Positions 16,380 through 24,266 of a stretch of 38,829 nucleotides of DNA are shown here, one piece after another (the first letter of the stretch is position 1; every line of letters starts with the position of its first letter). Source of the stretch: Actinomycetota bacterium (GTDB lineage Bacteria > Actinomycetota > Thermoleophilia > Gaiellales > Gaiellaceae). Position numbers and translations under genes: made by a program. The stretch spans positions 1 through 38,829 of the forward strand of contig VAWW01000083.1 in NCBI GenBank assembly GCA_005884575.1, in the 5' to 3' direction. The notes beneath the pieces were generated by a model, which saw only the letters and a list, made by a program, of their open reading frames with translations, did not search any database and was not told the DNA's origin.

Positions 16380-17550
16380 CCGCATCGCCCTGATCGCGGC
16401 CGTCGTTCTGACCGCCGCCGGCCTCGCCGTGCCCGCTGCCGGCGCGTCGCCGAAGCTGCTCGTCGGACTGAACGACGAGGCGAACACGCTCTACGGCCCG
16501 GAAATCGACAAGACGTTCACGACCATGCAGCAGCTGCGGACGCAGGTGCTGCGCGTCAACATGTACTGGGGCGGCAACAGGTACGGCGTCGCCCAGACCA
16601 AGCCGGCGGTCGCGACCGATCCCGGCGATCCCGCCTACGACTGGTCGCTCTACGACCGGCTCGTGCGTTTCTCGTCGCAGTACAACATCAAGGTCGTCTT
16701 CTCGATCCTCTTCACTCCGGGCTGGGCGAACGGCGGGAAGCCGAAGACGTACGCGCCGACAAACGCGACCGATCTGCGGAAGTTCGCGTACGCCGCCGCG
16801 AAACGTTACAGCGGCACGTACATCCCGCCCCTCGCGCAGCAGGATCCGAACAACACGTCGAGTGCGCTGCCGCTGCCCGCCGTCCGCTACTGGACGGCGT
16901 GGAACGAGCCGAACAACCCGATCTGGCTTGCGCCGCAGTGGAAGAAGGTCGGCGGGAAGTTCAGGATCGAGAGCGCCTTCCAGTACGTGAAGATCTGCAA
17001 CGCCGTCTACTCAGGAGTTCATCAGACCGCGCTCTCGAACGAGAAGGTCGCGTGCGGCGTCACCGGGCCGCGCGGGAACAACGCTCCGACCTCGGGCCGT
17101 CCGTCGGTCGATCCGATGTCATTCATTCGCGCGCTCCACACCTACGGGTTGAGGAAGTTCGACGTCTACGCGCACCACCCGTACTACGGCCAGCGCACCG
17201 AGACGCCGACATTCAAGCCGAACCCGAAGAGCGGGACGGTCGAGCTCGGCAACATCTCCACGCTCATCACGCAGGTGACGAAGTTCTGGGGGGCAAAGCG
17301 GATCTGGATCACCGAGTACGGGTACCAGACACCGCCCGAGCGTCTGCTTGCCGTGAGCAACGCTCAGCAGGCGCGCTACCTCACGCAGGCGTATGCGATC
17401 GCGCGCAAGAACCCGCGGATCGACATGATGCTCTGGTTCCTGCTCAAGGACGACACGGCCATCGCGAGCGGCTGGCAGTCCGGGCTGGTCACCGCGACAT
17501 GGGCCCACAAGCCCGCGTTCAACGCGTTCCGCAACCTGCCCCGCGGCTAG
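16372..17550 (+). CDS. Secreted glycoside hydrolase (clan GH-A, GH39/GH5-like)
   Basis: GTG 16372 follows GGGAG and starts a 392-residue protein with a Sec signal ([21 protein letters not shown]). The barrel shows [17 protein letters not shown] with Glu179 as acid/base candidate, [10 protein letters not shown] and ITEYGYQT with Glu315 as nucleophile candidate. It then reads MLWFLLKDD. This is the layout of clan GH-A beta-glycosidases. The exact family and substrate cannot be read, but in this locus it may cut or trim the exported polysaccharide. It overlaps the decarboxylase-like gene by eight bases. A palindrome begins 16 bases after its stop. Confidence 0.82.
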   Translation: MSNRIALIAAVVLTAAGLAVPAAGASPKLLVGLNDEANTLYGPEIDKTFTTMQQLRTQVLRVNMYWGGNRYGVAQTKPAVATDPGDPAYDWSLYDRLVRFSSQYNIKVVFSILFTPGWANGGKPKTYAPTNATDLRKFAYAAAKRYSGTYIPPLAQQDPNNTSSALPLPAVRYWTAWNEPNNPIWLAPQWKKVGGKFRIESAFQYVKICNAVYSGVHQTALSNEKVACGVTGPRGNNAPTSGRPSVDPMSFIRALHTYGLRKFDVYAHHPYYGQRTETPTFKPNPKSGTVELGNISTLITQVTKFWGAKRIWITEYGYQTPPERLLAVSNAQQARYLTQAYAIARKNPRIDMMLWFLLKDDTAIASGWQSGLVTATWAHKPAFNAFRNLPRG

Positions 17551-17565
17551 ATCAGACGGCCGTGA

Positions 17566-17595
17566 CCCGGGACCTGCCCCGGTGCAGGTCCCGGG
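17566..17595. repeat. Palindrome A1 (11-bp perfect stem, 8-base loop)
   Basis: CCCGGGACCTG at 17566-17576 pairs with CAGGTCCCGGG at 17585-17595; the loop is CCCCGGTG. It begins 16 bases after the stop of the glycosidase gene. A near-identical element (A2) lies about 130 bp downstream. As RNA it would form a strong hairpin and could slow or stop transcription, but no T-run follows on either strand. Confidence 0.85.
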
Positions 17596-17726
17596 ACCAG
17601 GCGACGCCGGACACGTCTACGGCAGCTCTCGCCACGCCATTGACCCGGAGGACGCCGCGGAATGCGAGACGGCCATCGCTGCGCCGCACACCGCCCAGCC
17701 GACCTATGACTGGCCACTCCAGCCGC

Positions 17727-17760
17727 GTCCCGGGACCTGCCCCGGTCCAGGTCCCGGGAC
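17727..17760. repeat. Palindrome A2 (13-bp perfect stem, 8-base loop)
   Basis: GTCCCGGGACCTG at 17727-17739 pairs with CAGGTCCCGGGAC at 17748-17760; the loop CCCCGGTC differs from A1 in one base. It ends six bases before the stop of the minus-strand glycosyltransferase gene. Stems are shared with A1, so the two are copies of one repeat family. It may act as a terminator-like hairpin for the convergent genes or be a REP-type element. The 131 bases between A1 and A2 contain nothing I recognise. Confidence 0.85.
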
Positions 17761-17765
17761 GAGGG

Positions 17766-18953
17766 CTAGCGAGACGCGGCTAGGAGGGACTTGTACAGGC
17801 GGTCCATGTCCTCGACGAGCCGCGTTACCGCGTAGCGGCTCGGCACTCTGGCGCGGCCTCGCTCGCCCATCTGCTCGCGAAGCTCCGGGTTGCGGGCCAG
17901 CTCCTCGAGCCGGTCGGCGAGCTGCTCCGTCGAGCCGGGGTCGACGAGGAAGCCGTCCTCGCCGTCGTCGACGACGTCGGGGACGCCGCCGACCCGCGTC
18001 GCCACGACGGGGCGGCCGGCTGCGAGCGACTCGATCGCGCTCACCGGTGTGCCCTCGTTGACCGACGTCAGGATCATCCCGTCGAACGCGGCGTAGAAAC
18101 GCGCGACCTCCTCCTGGTAGCCGAGGAAGAGGCAGCGCTTGACGACTCCCAGGTCGTGCGCGCGCCGCTCGAGCCGCTCGCGATCCGGGCCGTCGCCGAC
18201 CATGCACAGGTACGCGTCGACGCCGCGGTCGCGCAGCAGCTTCAGCGCGGCGAGCACCTGGTCCGTGTTCTTCACGCCGGTCATCCGCCCGATCCAGCCG
18301 ACGACGAACGCGTCCTGAGGCACGCCGAGCAGCCGTCGCGTCTCGGCGCGGGCGCCATCCGGCGCCGAGATCCGCTCGTCGAGCTCGATCCCGAGCCGGA
18401 TCACGGTGAACTTCTCCCGCGGCGCGACGCCGAGGTGGACGAGGTCGTCGCGCACCTGCGGACTGACTGCGATCAGCGTCGTCGTCTTCGTCGCCAGCCA
18501 CCGCTCGAGGAGCCGGAAGCCGTACGCGCGTACCGGGTCGAAGTATCCGCGCAGAACGTGGCCGTGGAACGTGTGGACGATGATCGGCGGCCTCGCGTGG
18601 CCCGCCGCGAGCGCAGCGATGCGGCCGACCGCCCCCGCCTTCGCCGTGTGTGTGTGGAGGATCTTCGGCCGTTCACGGCGGATCAGCTGCGCGAGCCGCA
18701 GGATCGCGCGCAGGTCGCGCAGCGGCGAGATCTCCCGCGAGAGCTCCGGCACGCGCTCGACGCGCACGCCGAGCTCCTCCGCGACGAACGACATCGAGTC
18801 CTCGCCGCGCGCGAGCGTCCCGGCGACGAGCGTCGTGTCGTAGCCACGCTCGCGCAGGCCTTCCGAGAGGTACGCGACGTGCAGCGCCGGCCCGCCCATG
18901 TTCAGGCGGGCGATCACGCGCAGGACCTTTACGGGGCGGCCGTCAGTCGCCAT
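17766..18953 (-). CDS. Family 4 glycosyltransferase
   Basis: A 395-residue GT-B enzyme: RVIARLNMGGPALHVAYLSEGL at the N-terminus, HTHTAKAGAVGR, HTFHGHVLRGYF, AVSPQVRDDL and WIGRMTGVKNTDQVL. It also has VGDGPDRERLE and the donor-binding NEGTPVSAIESLAAGRPVVAT with its two Glu residues. No membrane helices; it works on the cytoplasmic face. ATG 18953 is chosen because the first beta strand starts a few residues later; it overlaps the upstream epimerase gene by 25 bases. This is the last gene of a four-gene minus-strand run (21835 to 17766) with the polymerase, methyltransferase and epimerase. Sugar specificity unknown. Confidence 0.9.
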   Translation of the reverse strand: MATDGRPVKVLRVIARLNMGGPALHVAYLSEGLRERGYDTTLVAGTLARGEDSMSFVAEELGVRVERVPELSREISPLRDLRAILRLAQLIRRERPKILHTHTAKAGAVGRIAALAAGHARPPIIVHTFHGHVLRGYFDPVRAYGFRLLERWLATKTTTLIAVSPQVRDDLVHLGVAPREKFTVIRLGIELDERISAPDGARAETRRLLGVPQDAFVVGWIGRMTGVKNTDQVLAALKLLRDRGVDAYLCMVGDGPDRERLERRAHDLGVVKRCLFLGYQEEVARFYAAFDGMILTSVNEGTPVSAIESLAAGRPVVATRVGGVPDVVDDGEDGFLVDPGSTEQLADRLEELARNPELREQMGERGRARVPSRYAVTRLVEDMDRLYKSLLAASR

Positions 18954-19837
18954 TCGGCCGTCATGCGCAGCCCGTCCTCCAACCCGACGGAGGGCTCCCA
19001 GCCGAGCCGTCGCCGGGCTTCGGCGACATCGGCCCACGAGTCGCGCACGTCGCCGGCACGTGTCTGCAGGTACTCCTTCTCGACCGGCAGCCGGAGGATC
19101 TCGCCGATCGCGTCCGCGAGCTCGTTCACGGCGCCGTTGACGCCCTCCGCGTCCGCGGCCAGCACGTTCGCGTCGACGATGTTCGCGACGTACGTGAAGT
19201 CGCGCGACTGCGTCCCGTCGCCGTGTATAGGCAGCGGCCGCGCCTCGCGCACCGAGGCGATGAACCGCGGCACAACCGCCGCGTACTGCGACGTCGGATC
19301 CTGGTTCGGCCCGAAGACGTTGAAGTAGCGCAGCGCAACCGTCTCGAGGTCGTAGACGCGGCTGAAGCTGACGCAGTAGCGCTCCGCCGCCAGCTTCGAG
19401 ACGCCGTACGGCGAGATCGGATCGAGGTGCTGGTTCTCCCGGCGCGGCAGGTCGCCGGAGTTTCCGTACACGGACGAGGACGACGCGAAGACGACGCGTC
19501 GCACTCCCTCGTCGCGTGCGGCACTCAGGACGTTGAGCGTGCCCTCGACGTTGACCGCGCTCGTCGTGAGCGGATCCTGCACCGAGCGCGGCACCGACGG
19601 CAGCGCGCCGATGTGGAAGACGACTTCGACGCCGCGAACGGCGTTGTGCACCCGCTCGTAGCTCCGCAGCTCGCCCTCGTAGACCTCGACGTCGCCGGCG
19701 AGCTCCTCGAGGTTGCGCCGGTTGCCCGTGGAGAAGTTGTCGAGGACGCGCACATCGTCGCCCTGCTCGAGCAGCCGCCGAACGAGGTTGGAGCCGATGA
19801 ACCCGCCCCCGCCGGTGACCAGCGCCCTGCGCGCCAC
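18929..19837 (-). CDS. NAD-dependent nucleotide-sugar 4-epimerase-like protein with an apparent internal deletion
   Basis: An extended SDR with VTGGGGFIGSNLVRRLLEQG, SSSSVYGN, Tyr144/Lys148 in YGVSK and RYFNVFGPNQDP, followed by IHGDGTQSRDFTYV. It is most like UDP-glucose or UDP-N-acetylglucosamine 4-epimerases. After the Arg/Asp-rich substrate region, family members read like GxVFNVGxGxxxSVNEL. Here GAV (residues 235-237) runs directly into NELADAIGEI, so about 11 residues including the conserved FNVG-type strand are missing (junction at 19126/19127). The intact paralogue at 7938 keeps this block as YNVGGGEEATVLEA. The frame is preserved. GTG 19837 overlaps the upstream TAG by one base. Activity is doubtful. 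Confidence 0.83.
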   Translation of the reverse strand: MARRALVTGGGGFIGSNLVRRLLEQGDDVRVLDNFSTGNRRNLEELAGDVEVYEGELRSYERVHNAVRGVEVVFHIGALPSVPRSVQDPLTTSAVNVEGTLNVLSAARDEGVRRVVFASSSSVYGNSGDLPRRENQHLDPISPYGVSKLAAERYCVSFSRVYDLETVALRYFNVFGPNQDPTSQYAAVVPRFIASVREARPLPIHGDGTQSRDFTYVANIVDANVLAADAEGVNGAVNELADAIGEILRLPVEKEYLQTRAGDVRDSWADVAEARRRLGWEPSVGLEDGLRMTAEWRLTAAP

Positions 19838-20538
19838 TACGCGATCGCCTCCACGTGGTAGTTCGCCGTCAGCGAACCCGGCAGCGGATCGCGCAACGCC
19901 GGCACGGCGCGGTCGATCGCATCCGCGGCGAGGTTGATGCCCGCGACGAGCGGGCGTCCGAGCGGCCGCAGGTGCGCGCGCTTGCAGAGCAGGTCGATGA
20001 AGTGGCCGATCAGCATTCCGATGCAGGCCGTTGTACCGGAGCCCGGGTGCACGGCGACGGACGACCAGTCGGCATTCTCGCGGAACAGCCGGTCGAGCCC
20101 CGTGTGCGTCCAGCGCCAGTAGTCCACCGGGGCGGGGTGGTAGGGATAGACGCCGTGCGTCGACGCGAGCACGCGGCCGCCGGGACGGACGACCCGGCGC
20201 AGCTCCGACACCGCGCGCGCCGGATCGTCGCAATGCTCGAGCACCTGCGTGCAGAGGACGAGGTCGAAGCTCGCGTCCTCGACCGGCAGCGCCTCGACCG
20301 TTCCCTGCAGGTCGGCCTGCGGAGACGGATCGACGCCCACGAACTCGTCGGCGAACGGCTCGAAGAACGGGTAGTACGGCTTGATCCCGGAGCCGACGTC
20401 GAGGACGCGGTAGCGGCCGTAGTCGCGCGCGGCCTCGACCGCCTGCCGCTGCAGCCACTCGGCGAGCGGCTTGCGCACCGTCCAGGTCGGCGACGTCGAG
20501 ACCGGTCGCCGCCGGTCCGCGCCGGGCCAGTCAGACAC
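19837..20538 (-). CDS. Class I SAM-dependent methyltransferase (Methyltransf_11 type)
   Basis: The 233-residue protein has the SAM-binding VLDVGSGIKPYYP (motif I), an acidic strand end in VGVDPSPQ, LPVEDASFDLVLCTQVLEH (motif II/III region) and LRRVVRPGGRVLAST. It then carries HGVYPYHPAPVDYWRWT. This arrangement is common in polysaccharide-cluster methyltransferases of unknown acceptor, so O- or N-methylation of a sugar is inferred. ATG 20538 overlaps the end of the upstream polymerase gene by eight bases, and its stop TAG overlaps the GTG of the following epimerase gene, supporting co-translation. Confidence 0.87.
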   Translation of the reverse strand: MSDWPGADRRRPVSTSPTWTVRKPLAEWLQRQAVEAARDYGRYRVLDVGSGIKPYYPFFEPFADEFVGVDPSPQADLQGTVEALPVEDASFDLVLCTQVLEHCDDPARAVSELRRVVRPGGRVLASTHGVYPYHPAPVDYWRWTHTGLDRLFRENADWSSVAVHPGSGTTACIGMLIGHFIDLLCKRAHLRPLGRPLVAGINLAADAIDRAVPALRDPLPGSLTANYHVEAIA

Positions 20539-21835
20539 CGGCGCGCCTCCACGCAGCCGCCGTTACCGCGAGTCCCACCGTCAGCCAGGTCAGCGCGTCG
20601 AGCGGGATCCCGGCGACGAAGTCCTGCGCAGTCCAGCACCACGCGACGAAGAGAATCCACAGCGCGGCGATTGCGCCCGCCGCGTTGCTCCGCGCGCGCA
20701 GGGCGACGACGAACGTCGCGGCGAAGAGGGCGACGACTGCGAGCAGGCCGACCGGGCCGAGATCCGCGAGCGCCTCGAGGTACATGAGCTGGATTCCGTA
20801 CGGGCGGTTCGGCGCCGGAAACGCGAGCGGCGCCTCGTGTGGGAACTTCCGTTTCGCGTCCGGCACGTACGGCATGTACGCCCACGGATCCTTCGATCCC
20901 TGCCAGCCGACGCCGAGCAGCGGATGGGCGAGCCAGATGCGACCGCCGATGTACGCGAGCGTCGTGCGGTGCGAGTACGTCTGCACCTTGTTCGGCTCCG
21001 CCGTGTCCGGTGTGCCGCCGAGGAAGCGCTGGAAGGCGGTCAGGTCCGCTGTACGGATCGCGACCGAGCCTGCCGCGACGACCGCCAGCGTTCCCGCGAG
21101 TGCGACCGCGCGGCGCCGGTCGACCCGCACGAGCACGAGCAGCGCGAGCGCGGCCGCGGTCGCGAGCCCGAGCAGCGCCGAGATCGAGCCCGCGACGATG
21201 GAGCCCATCGCGCCGGAGACGACGAGGATCCAGGCGAGCGGGCCGCGGCGGACGACGAATCCGGCGAGCAGCGCCGCACCCGAGAGCGCGGCGAAGTCGC
21301 TTGAGCCGAGAAACGAGGCCTGCCGCTTGCCGAACGCTCCCTTCGCGGCGACGTCGAGCCCGAACCACTCGAGCACGCCGACGAAGGTCGCCGCCGCGCT
21401 CCAGAGCGCGAGCGACCAGAGCACGAGCTCGAGGTCGCGCCGCCGGCGCAGCAGTAGCGGCACCGCAGGCGCGAGCAGCGCGTACTCGTACCACTTGACG
21501 AGCGTCACCGCGTGCTTACGCAGCGGGTACGCGCCGAAGCGCGCTGCGCCGTACGCCGTCGCGACCGCGAGCCAGAAGAGGAAGAACGCCCACGTCAGCC
21601 ACACGACGCGACCCGCGACGAGCGGCGCAAATCCCTCCCGCACGCCGGCGACGATCGCGGCCAGGAGCACGGCGACGACGGCGACGTCCGAGAGCGTGAC
21701 GGAGCCGACGGACGGCTGCCACGTGCGGTGGAGGAAGAGCAGGGGCAGCGCCAGGGCGAGGACGACCGCGCCCGGCGAGGCGACTCGGATGACCGCTGGT
21801 CGGGAGACAGAGCTGATGGCCACCCGGGGGGCCAC
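20531..21835 (-). CDS. O-antigen ligase/polymerase (Wzy-like) membrane protein
   Basis: A 434-residue protein with about eleven hydrophobic helices and one large outer loop (about residues 275-345). The loop contains SHRTTLAYIGGRIWLAHPLL and GVGWQGSKDPWAYMP, then HEAPLAFPAPNRPYG. This matches the O-antigen ligase/polymerase superfamily (PF04932), where loop Arg and His residues act on undecaprenyl-diphosphate-linked chains. With the flippase at 21850 and Wzz at 8852 it completes a Wzx/Wzy-type pathway, so polymerase is the better guess than ligase. GTG 21835 is used; GTG 21823 is a possible alternative. Only 14 bases separate it from the divergent flippase gene. Confidence 0.83.
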   Translation of the reverse strand: MAPRVAISSVSRPAVIRVASPGAVVLALALPLLFLHRTWQPSVGSVTLSDVAVVAVLLAAIVAGVREGFAPLVAGRVVWLTWAFFLFWLAVATAYGAARFGAYPLRKHAVTLVKWYEYALLAPAVPLLLRRRRDLELVLWSLALWSAAATFVGVLEWFGLDVAAKGAFGKRQASFLGSSDFAALSGAALLAGFVVRRGPLAWILVVSGAMGSIVAGSISALLGLATAAALALLVLVRVDRRRAVALAGTLAVVAAGSVAIRTADLTAFQRFLGGTPDTAEPNKVQTYSHRTTLAYIGGRIWLAHPLLGVGWQGSKDPWAYMPYVPDAKRKFPHEAPLAFPAPNRPYGIQLMYLEALADLGPVGLLAVVALFAATFVVALRARSNAAGAIAALWILFVAWCWTAQDFVAGIPLDALTWLTVGLAVTAAAWRRAGV

Positions 21836-21841
21836 TATACG
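21836..21841 (+). promoter_or_regulatory. Candidate -10 hexamer TATACG for the flippase operon
   Basis: TATACG lies in the 14-bp gap between two divergent starts, 8 bases before GTG 21850. A transcript starting 6-8 bases downstream would be essentially leaderless, which is common in actinobacteria. No clear -35 box can be assigned. Confidence 0.25.
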
Positions 21842-21849
21842 CTGGAAAC

Positions 21850-23136
21850 GTGACCATTCGGCGTCTCGTAACCGCTGCGGGAATCTACGCCGCGGCCGCC
21901 CTTGGCTTCGCCGCCACGGTCGCCGCCGCGCGCATCTTCCCGTCGACCGCGGTCTTCGGCCTCTACGCCATCGTCATGGCCACGACGGGCTTCTTCCAGA
22001 CCCTGCTCGACCTCACCGTGGAGGAGGCGGCGGTCAAGTACGGCTTCCGCTACGAGACGCAGCAGCAGTGGGGAAAGCTCCGCCGGCTGCTCGAGGGGAC
22101 GCTCGCGTACAAGCTGATCGGCGGCGCGTTCGCAGCGATTGCGCTGCTCGTGCTCGCACCGTTCGCGGACTCGCTCTTCCACGCGCACAACCTCGCGGTG
22201 CCACTCGCCGTGGGCGCCGCGATCCCGCTGACGCAGGCGCCCGAGGGACTCGCCGGCGTCGCACTCTTCCTGCGCGGTCGCTACGACGTGCGCGCGGTCT
22301 TCCTCACGCTGTCGATGGCGCTGCGTCTTGCTGCAGTGTGGATCGGGGCGTCGCACGGGCTGACGACGACGATCGTGCTGATCGTCGTCGCGCAGGTGAT
22401 CTCGACCGCCGCGATCGGCATTGCGGGATGGCTCGCGTTCCGGCGCTTCCCGCGCGTGCCGAGCGAGCCGCTCGGCAAGGACCGCAAGGACATCTTCCGC
22501 TTCGTCTGGCAGTCGAGCGCCGGCACCGGCGTCGTCTCGCTGCGGACGACGCTGACGCTGCCGCTGCTCGGCGCGGTGACGTCACCCGCGCAGGCCGGCC
22601 TCTTCCGGGTCGCGCAGGCGCCGCAGACCGGAATGGCGACGTTGTCGGCGCCTGCGCGGATGATCCTCGTCACCGAACAGACGCGCGACTGGGAACGCGG
22701 CTCGAGGCAGGCCGTCATCCGCGGCGTTCGCCGCTACACGCTCGGCGCTGCGGCGCTGATGGTCGTCGTCGTGCCGCTGCTCTGGTGGCTGATGCCGGAC
22801 CTCGTTCGCTGGATCTACAAGCCGCGCAACCTCGGCGCCGTCGACGCCGCACGCCTGATTCTCATCGCGAGCGCGGTGCAGTTCCTCGTCGGCTGGTCGA
22901 AGTCGATTCCGATCGCGGTCGGCCGGCCAAAGCTGCGGATCTGGACGCACGGGATCGAGACGCTCGTGCTGCTCCCGCTCGTCGGCGCGCTCGGCTACGA
23001 GTGGGGAGCGACCGGCGCGGGCGCGGGTGTGCTCGTGTCGAGTGTCGTCTTCGCGTTGACGTGGGCGGTGCTGTTCGTGCGGATCGCGCGCGACGAGTCC
23101 GTGTCGATCAAGCCGGAGCCGGCGGTGCAGCCGTGA
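21850..23136 (+). CDS. Wzx-like oligosaccharide flippase (MOP superfamily)
   Basis: A 428-residue protein with about twelve membrane helices. The first repeat starts at RRLVTAAGIYAAAALGFAATVAAARIFPSTAVFGLYAIVM, the usual opening of polysaccharide-biosynthesis MOP exporters. Further loops carry KDRKDIFRFVWQSSAG and RRYTLGAAALMVVVVPLLW. Such proteins flip undecaprenyl-diphosphate-linked repeat units to the outer face of the membrane. GTG 21850 begins the reading frame at a basic TIRR before the first helix. It is the first gene of a nine-gene co-directional run ending at 30513, and its TGA overlaps the next GTG. Confidence 0.87.
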   Translation: MTIRRLVTAAGIYAAAALGFAATVAAARIFPSTAVFGLYAIVMATTGFFQTLLDLTVEEAAVKYGFRYETQQQWGKLRRLLEGTLAYKLIGGAFAAIALLVLAPFADSLFHAHNLAVPLAVGAAIPLTQAPEGLAGVALFLRGRYDVRAVFLTLSMALRLAAVWIGASHGLTTTIVLIVVAQVISTAAIGIAGWLAFRRFPRVPSEPLGKDRKDIFRFVWQSSAGTGVVSLRTTLTLPLLGAVTSPAQAGLFRVAQAPQTGMATLSAPARMILVTEQTRDWERGSRQAVIRGVRRYTLGAAALMVVVVPLLWWLMPDLVRWIYKPRNLGAVDAARLILIASAVQFLVGWSKSIPIAVGRPKLRIWTHGIETLVLLPLVGALGYEWGATGAGAGVLVSSVVFALTWAVLFVRIARDESVSIKPEPAVQP

Positions 23137-24266
23137 AGGTGGTCGTCGTGTCGGGGATTTGGCCGCCGGACGTCGGCGGGCCTGCGAGCCACGCGCCGGA
23201 CGTCGCGGACTTCCTGCACGGGCGCGGGCACGGCGTCGAAGTCGTGACGACGGCGCGCGGCGTCCCGCCGCGCGCTCGCTACCGCGTTTGCTGGACGTCG
23301 CGGCAGCTGCCCAAGGGCGTTCTGCATCTCAGGGCCGCCGACCTGATCCGCCGGCGCGCATCGGGGGCAGACGTCGTCTACACGACCGGGATGTTCGGGC
23401 GCTCGTTTGCCGGCGCGTCACTCGCGCGCACGCCGTACGTCGTCAAGCTCACGGCCGACCCTGCCTTCGAGCGCTCGCGCAGGCGGGGCGAGTTCAGCGG
23501 CGGCGTCGAGGAATTCCAGCACGGCGGCGGCGGAGCGCGCGCGGCCGCGTACCGTTTCGCACGCGACGTCGAGCTGCGCCATGCCGCACACGTGATCACG
23601 CCGAGCGCGTGGCTGCGCGAGCGGGCGATTCGCTGGGGCGTGAAACCGGAACACGTGAGCGTGCTGCAAAACCCGACGCCGACCCTGCCGGAGCTGCGGC
23701 CACGCGACGAGCTACGCGAGTCGTTCGCGCTGAACGGCTCGACGCTGGCGTTCGCGGGACGGCTAACCGTACAGAAGTCGCTCGGGATCGCACTCGAGGC
23801 GCTCGCGCAGGTCGACGGCGTCTCGCTCGTGATCGCGGGCGAGGGCGACGAGCGCGCGCCGCTCGAGCGACGTGTGCGCGAGCTCGGGCTGGAGCAGCGC
23901 GTCCGCTTCCTCGGTGCGCTGCCGCGCGAGCGGATCGTCGAGCTGTTCCGCGCCGCCGACGCGTCGATCCTCTCGTCGAGCTGGGAGAACTTCCCGCACA
24001 CCGTCGTCGAGGCGCTCGCCGCGGGGACGCCCGTGCTGTCGACGGCGACGGGCGGCGTTGCAGAGGTCGTCCGGGACGGCGTCAACGGCCTCCTCGTCGA
24101 GCCCGGGAACGCGGACGCCTACGCGGAGATGGTGCGCCGCTTCCTCGGCGACGCTCAGCTGCGCGAGCGGCTGCGCGCGGCCGCGGCGCCGTCGGTCGAG
24201 GCGTACGCGCCGGAGCGGATCCTCGGCCGGCTGGAGCTGGTGCTGCAGGACGCCGCCCGGACGTGA
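23133..24266 (+). CDS. Family 4 glycosyltransferase
   Basis: GT-B enzyme of 377 residues: VVVVSGIWPPDVGGPASHAPDVADFL (acceptor-side N-terminal domain), VITPSAWLRERAIRWG and FAGRLTVQKSLGIALEAL. Then come IAGEGDERAPLERRVRELGL and the donor-binding SSWENFPHTVVEALAAGTPV. The WPPDVGGP opening is frequent in actinobacterial GT4 enzymes of surface-polysaccharide loci. GTG 23133 overlaps the flippase stop (GTGA), and its own stop overlaps the following GTG. Cytoplasmic; sugar and linkage unknown. Confidence 0.9.
   Translation: MKVVVVSGIWPPDVGGPASHAPDVADFLHGRGHGVEVVTTARGVPPRARYRVCWTSRQLPKGVLHLRAADLIRRRASGADVVYTTGMFGRSFAGASLARTPYVVKLTADPAFERSRRRGEFSGGVEEFQHGGGGARAAAYRFARDVELRHAAHVITPSAWLRERAIRWGVKPEHVSVLQNPTPTLPELRPRDELRESFALNGSTLAFAGRLTVQKSLGIALEALAQVDGVSLVIAGEGDERAPLERRVRELGLEQRVRFLGALPRERIVELFRAADASILSSSWENFPHTVVEALAAGTPVLSTATGGVAEVVRDGVNGLLVEPGNADAYAEMVRRFLGDAQLRERLRAAAAPSVEAYAPERILGRLELVLQDAART

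Noticed and set aside
17596..17726. Possible small gene or RNA between the twin palindromes
   Set aside because: No ribosome-binding site, family motif or further secondary structure was convincing in these 131 bases.
17566..17760. Palindromes A1 and A2 as classical intrinsic terminators
   Set aside because: Stems are strong and the positions fit, but no T-run follows on either strand, so they are reported as repeats only.
20685..24266. Plus-strand open frame of about 1193 codons through the polymerase and flippase genes
   Set aside because: Only its last part (from 23133) is a real gene; the rest is Ser/Arg/Thr-rich antisense or out-of-frame sequence without family motifs.
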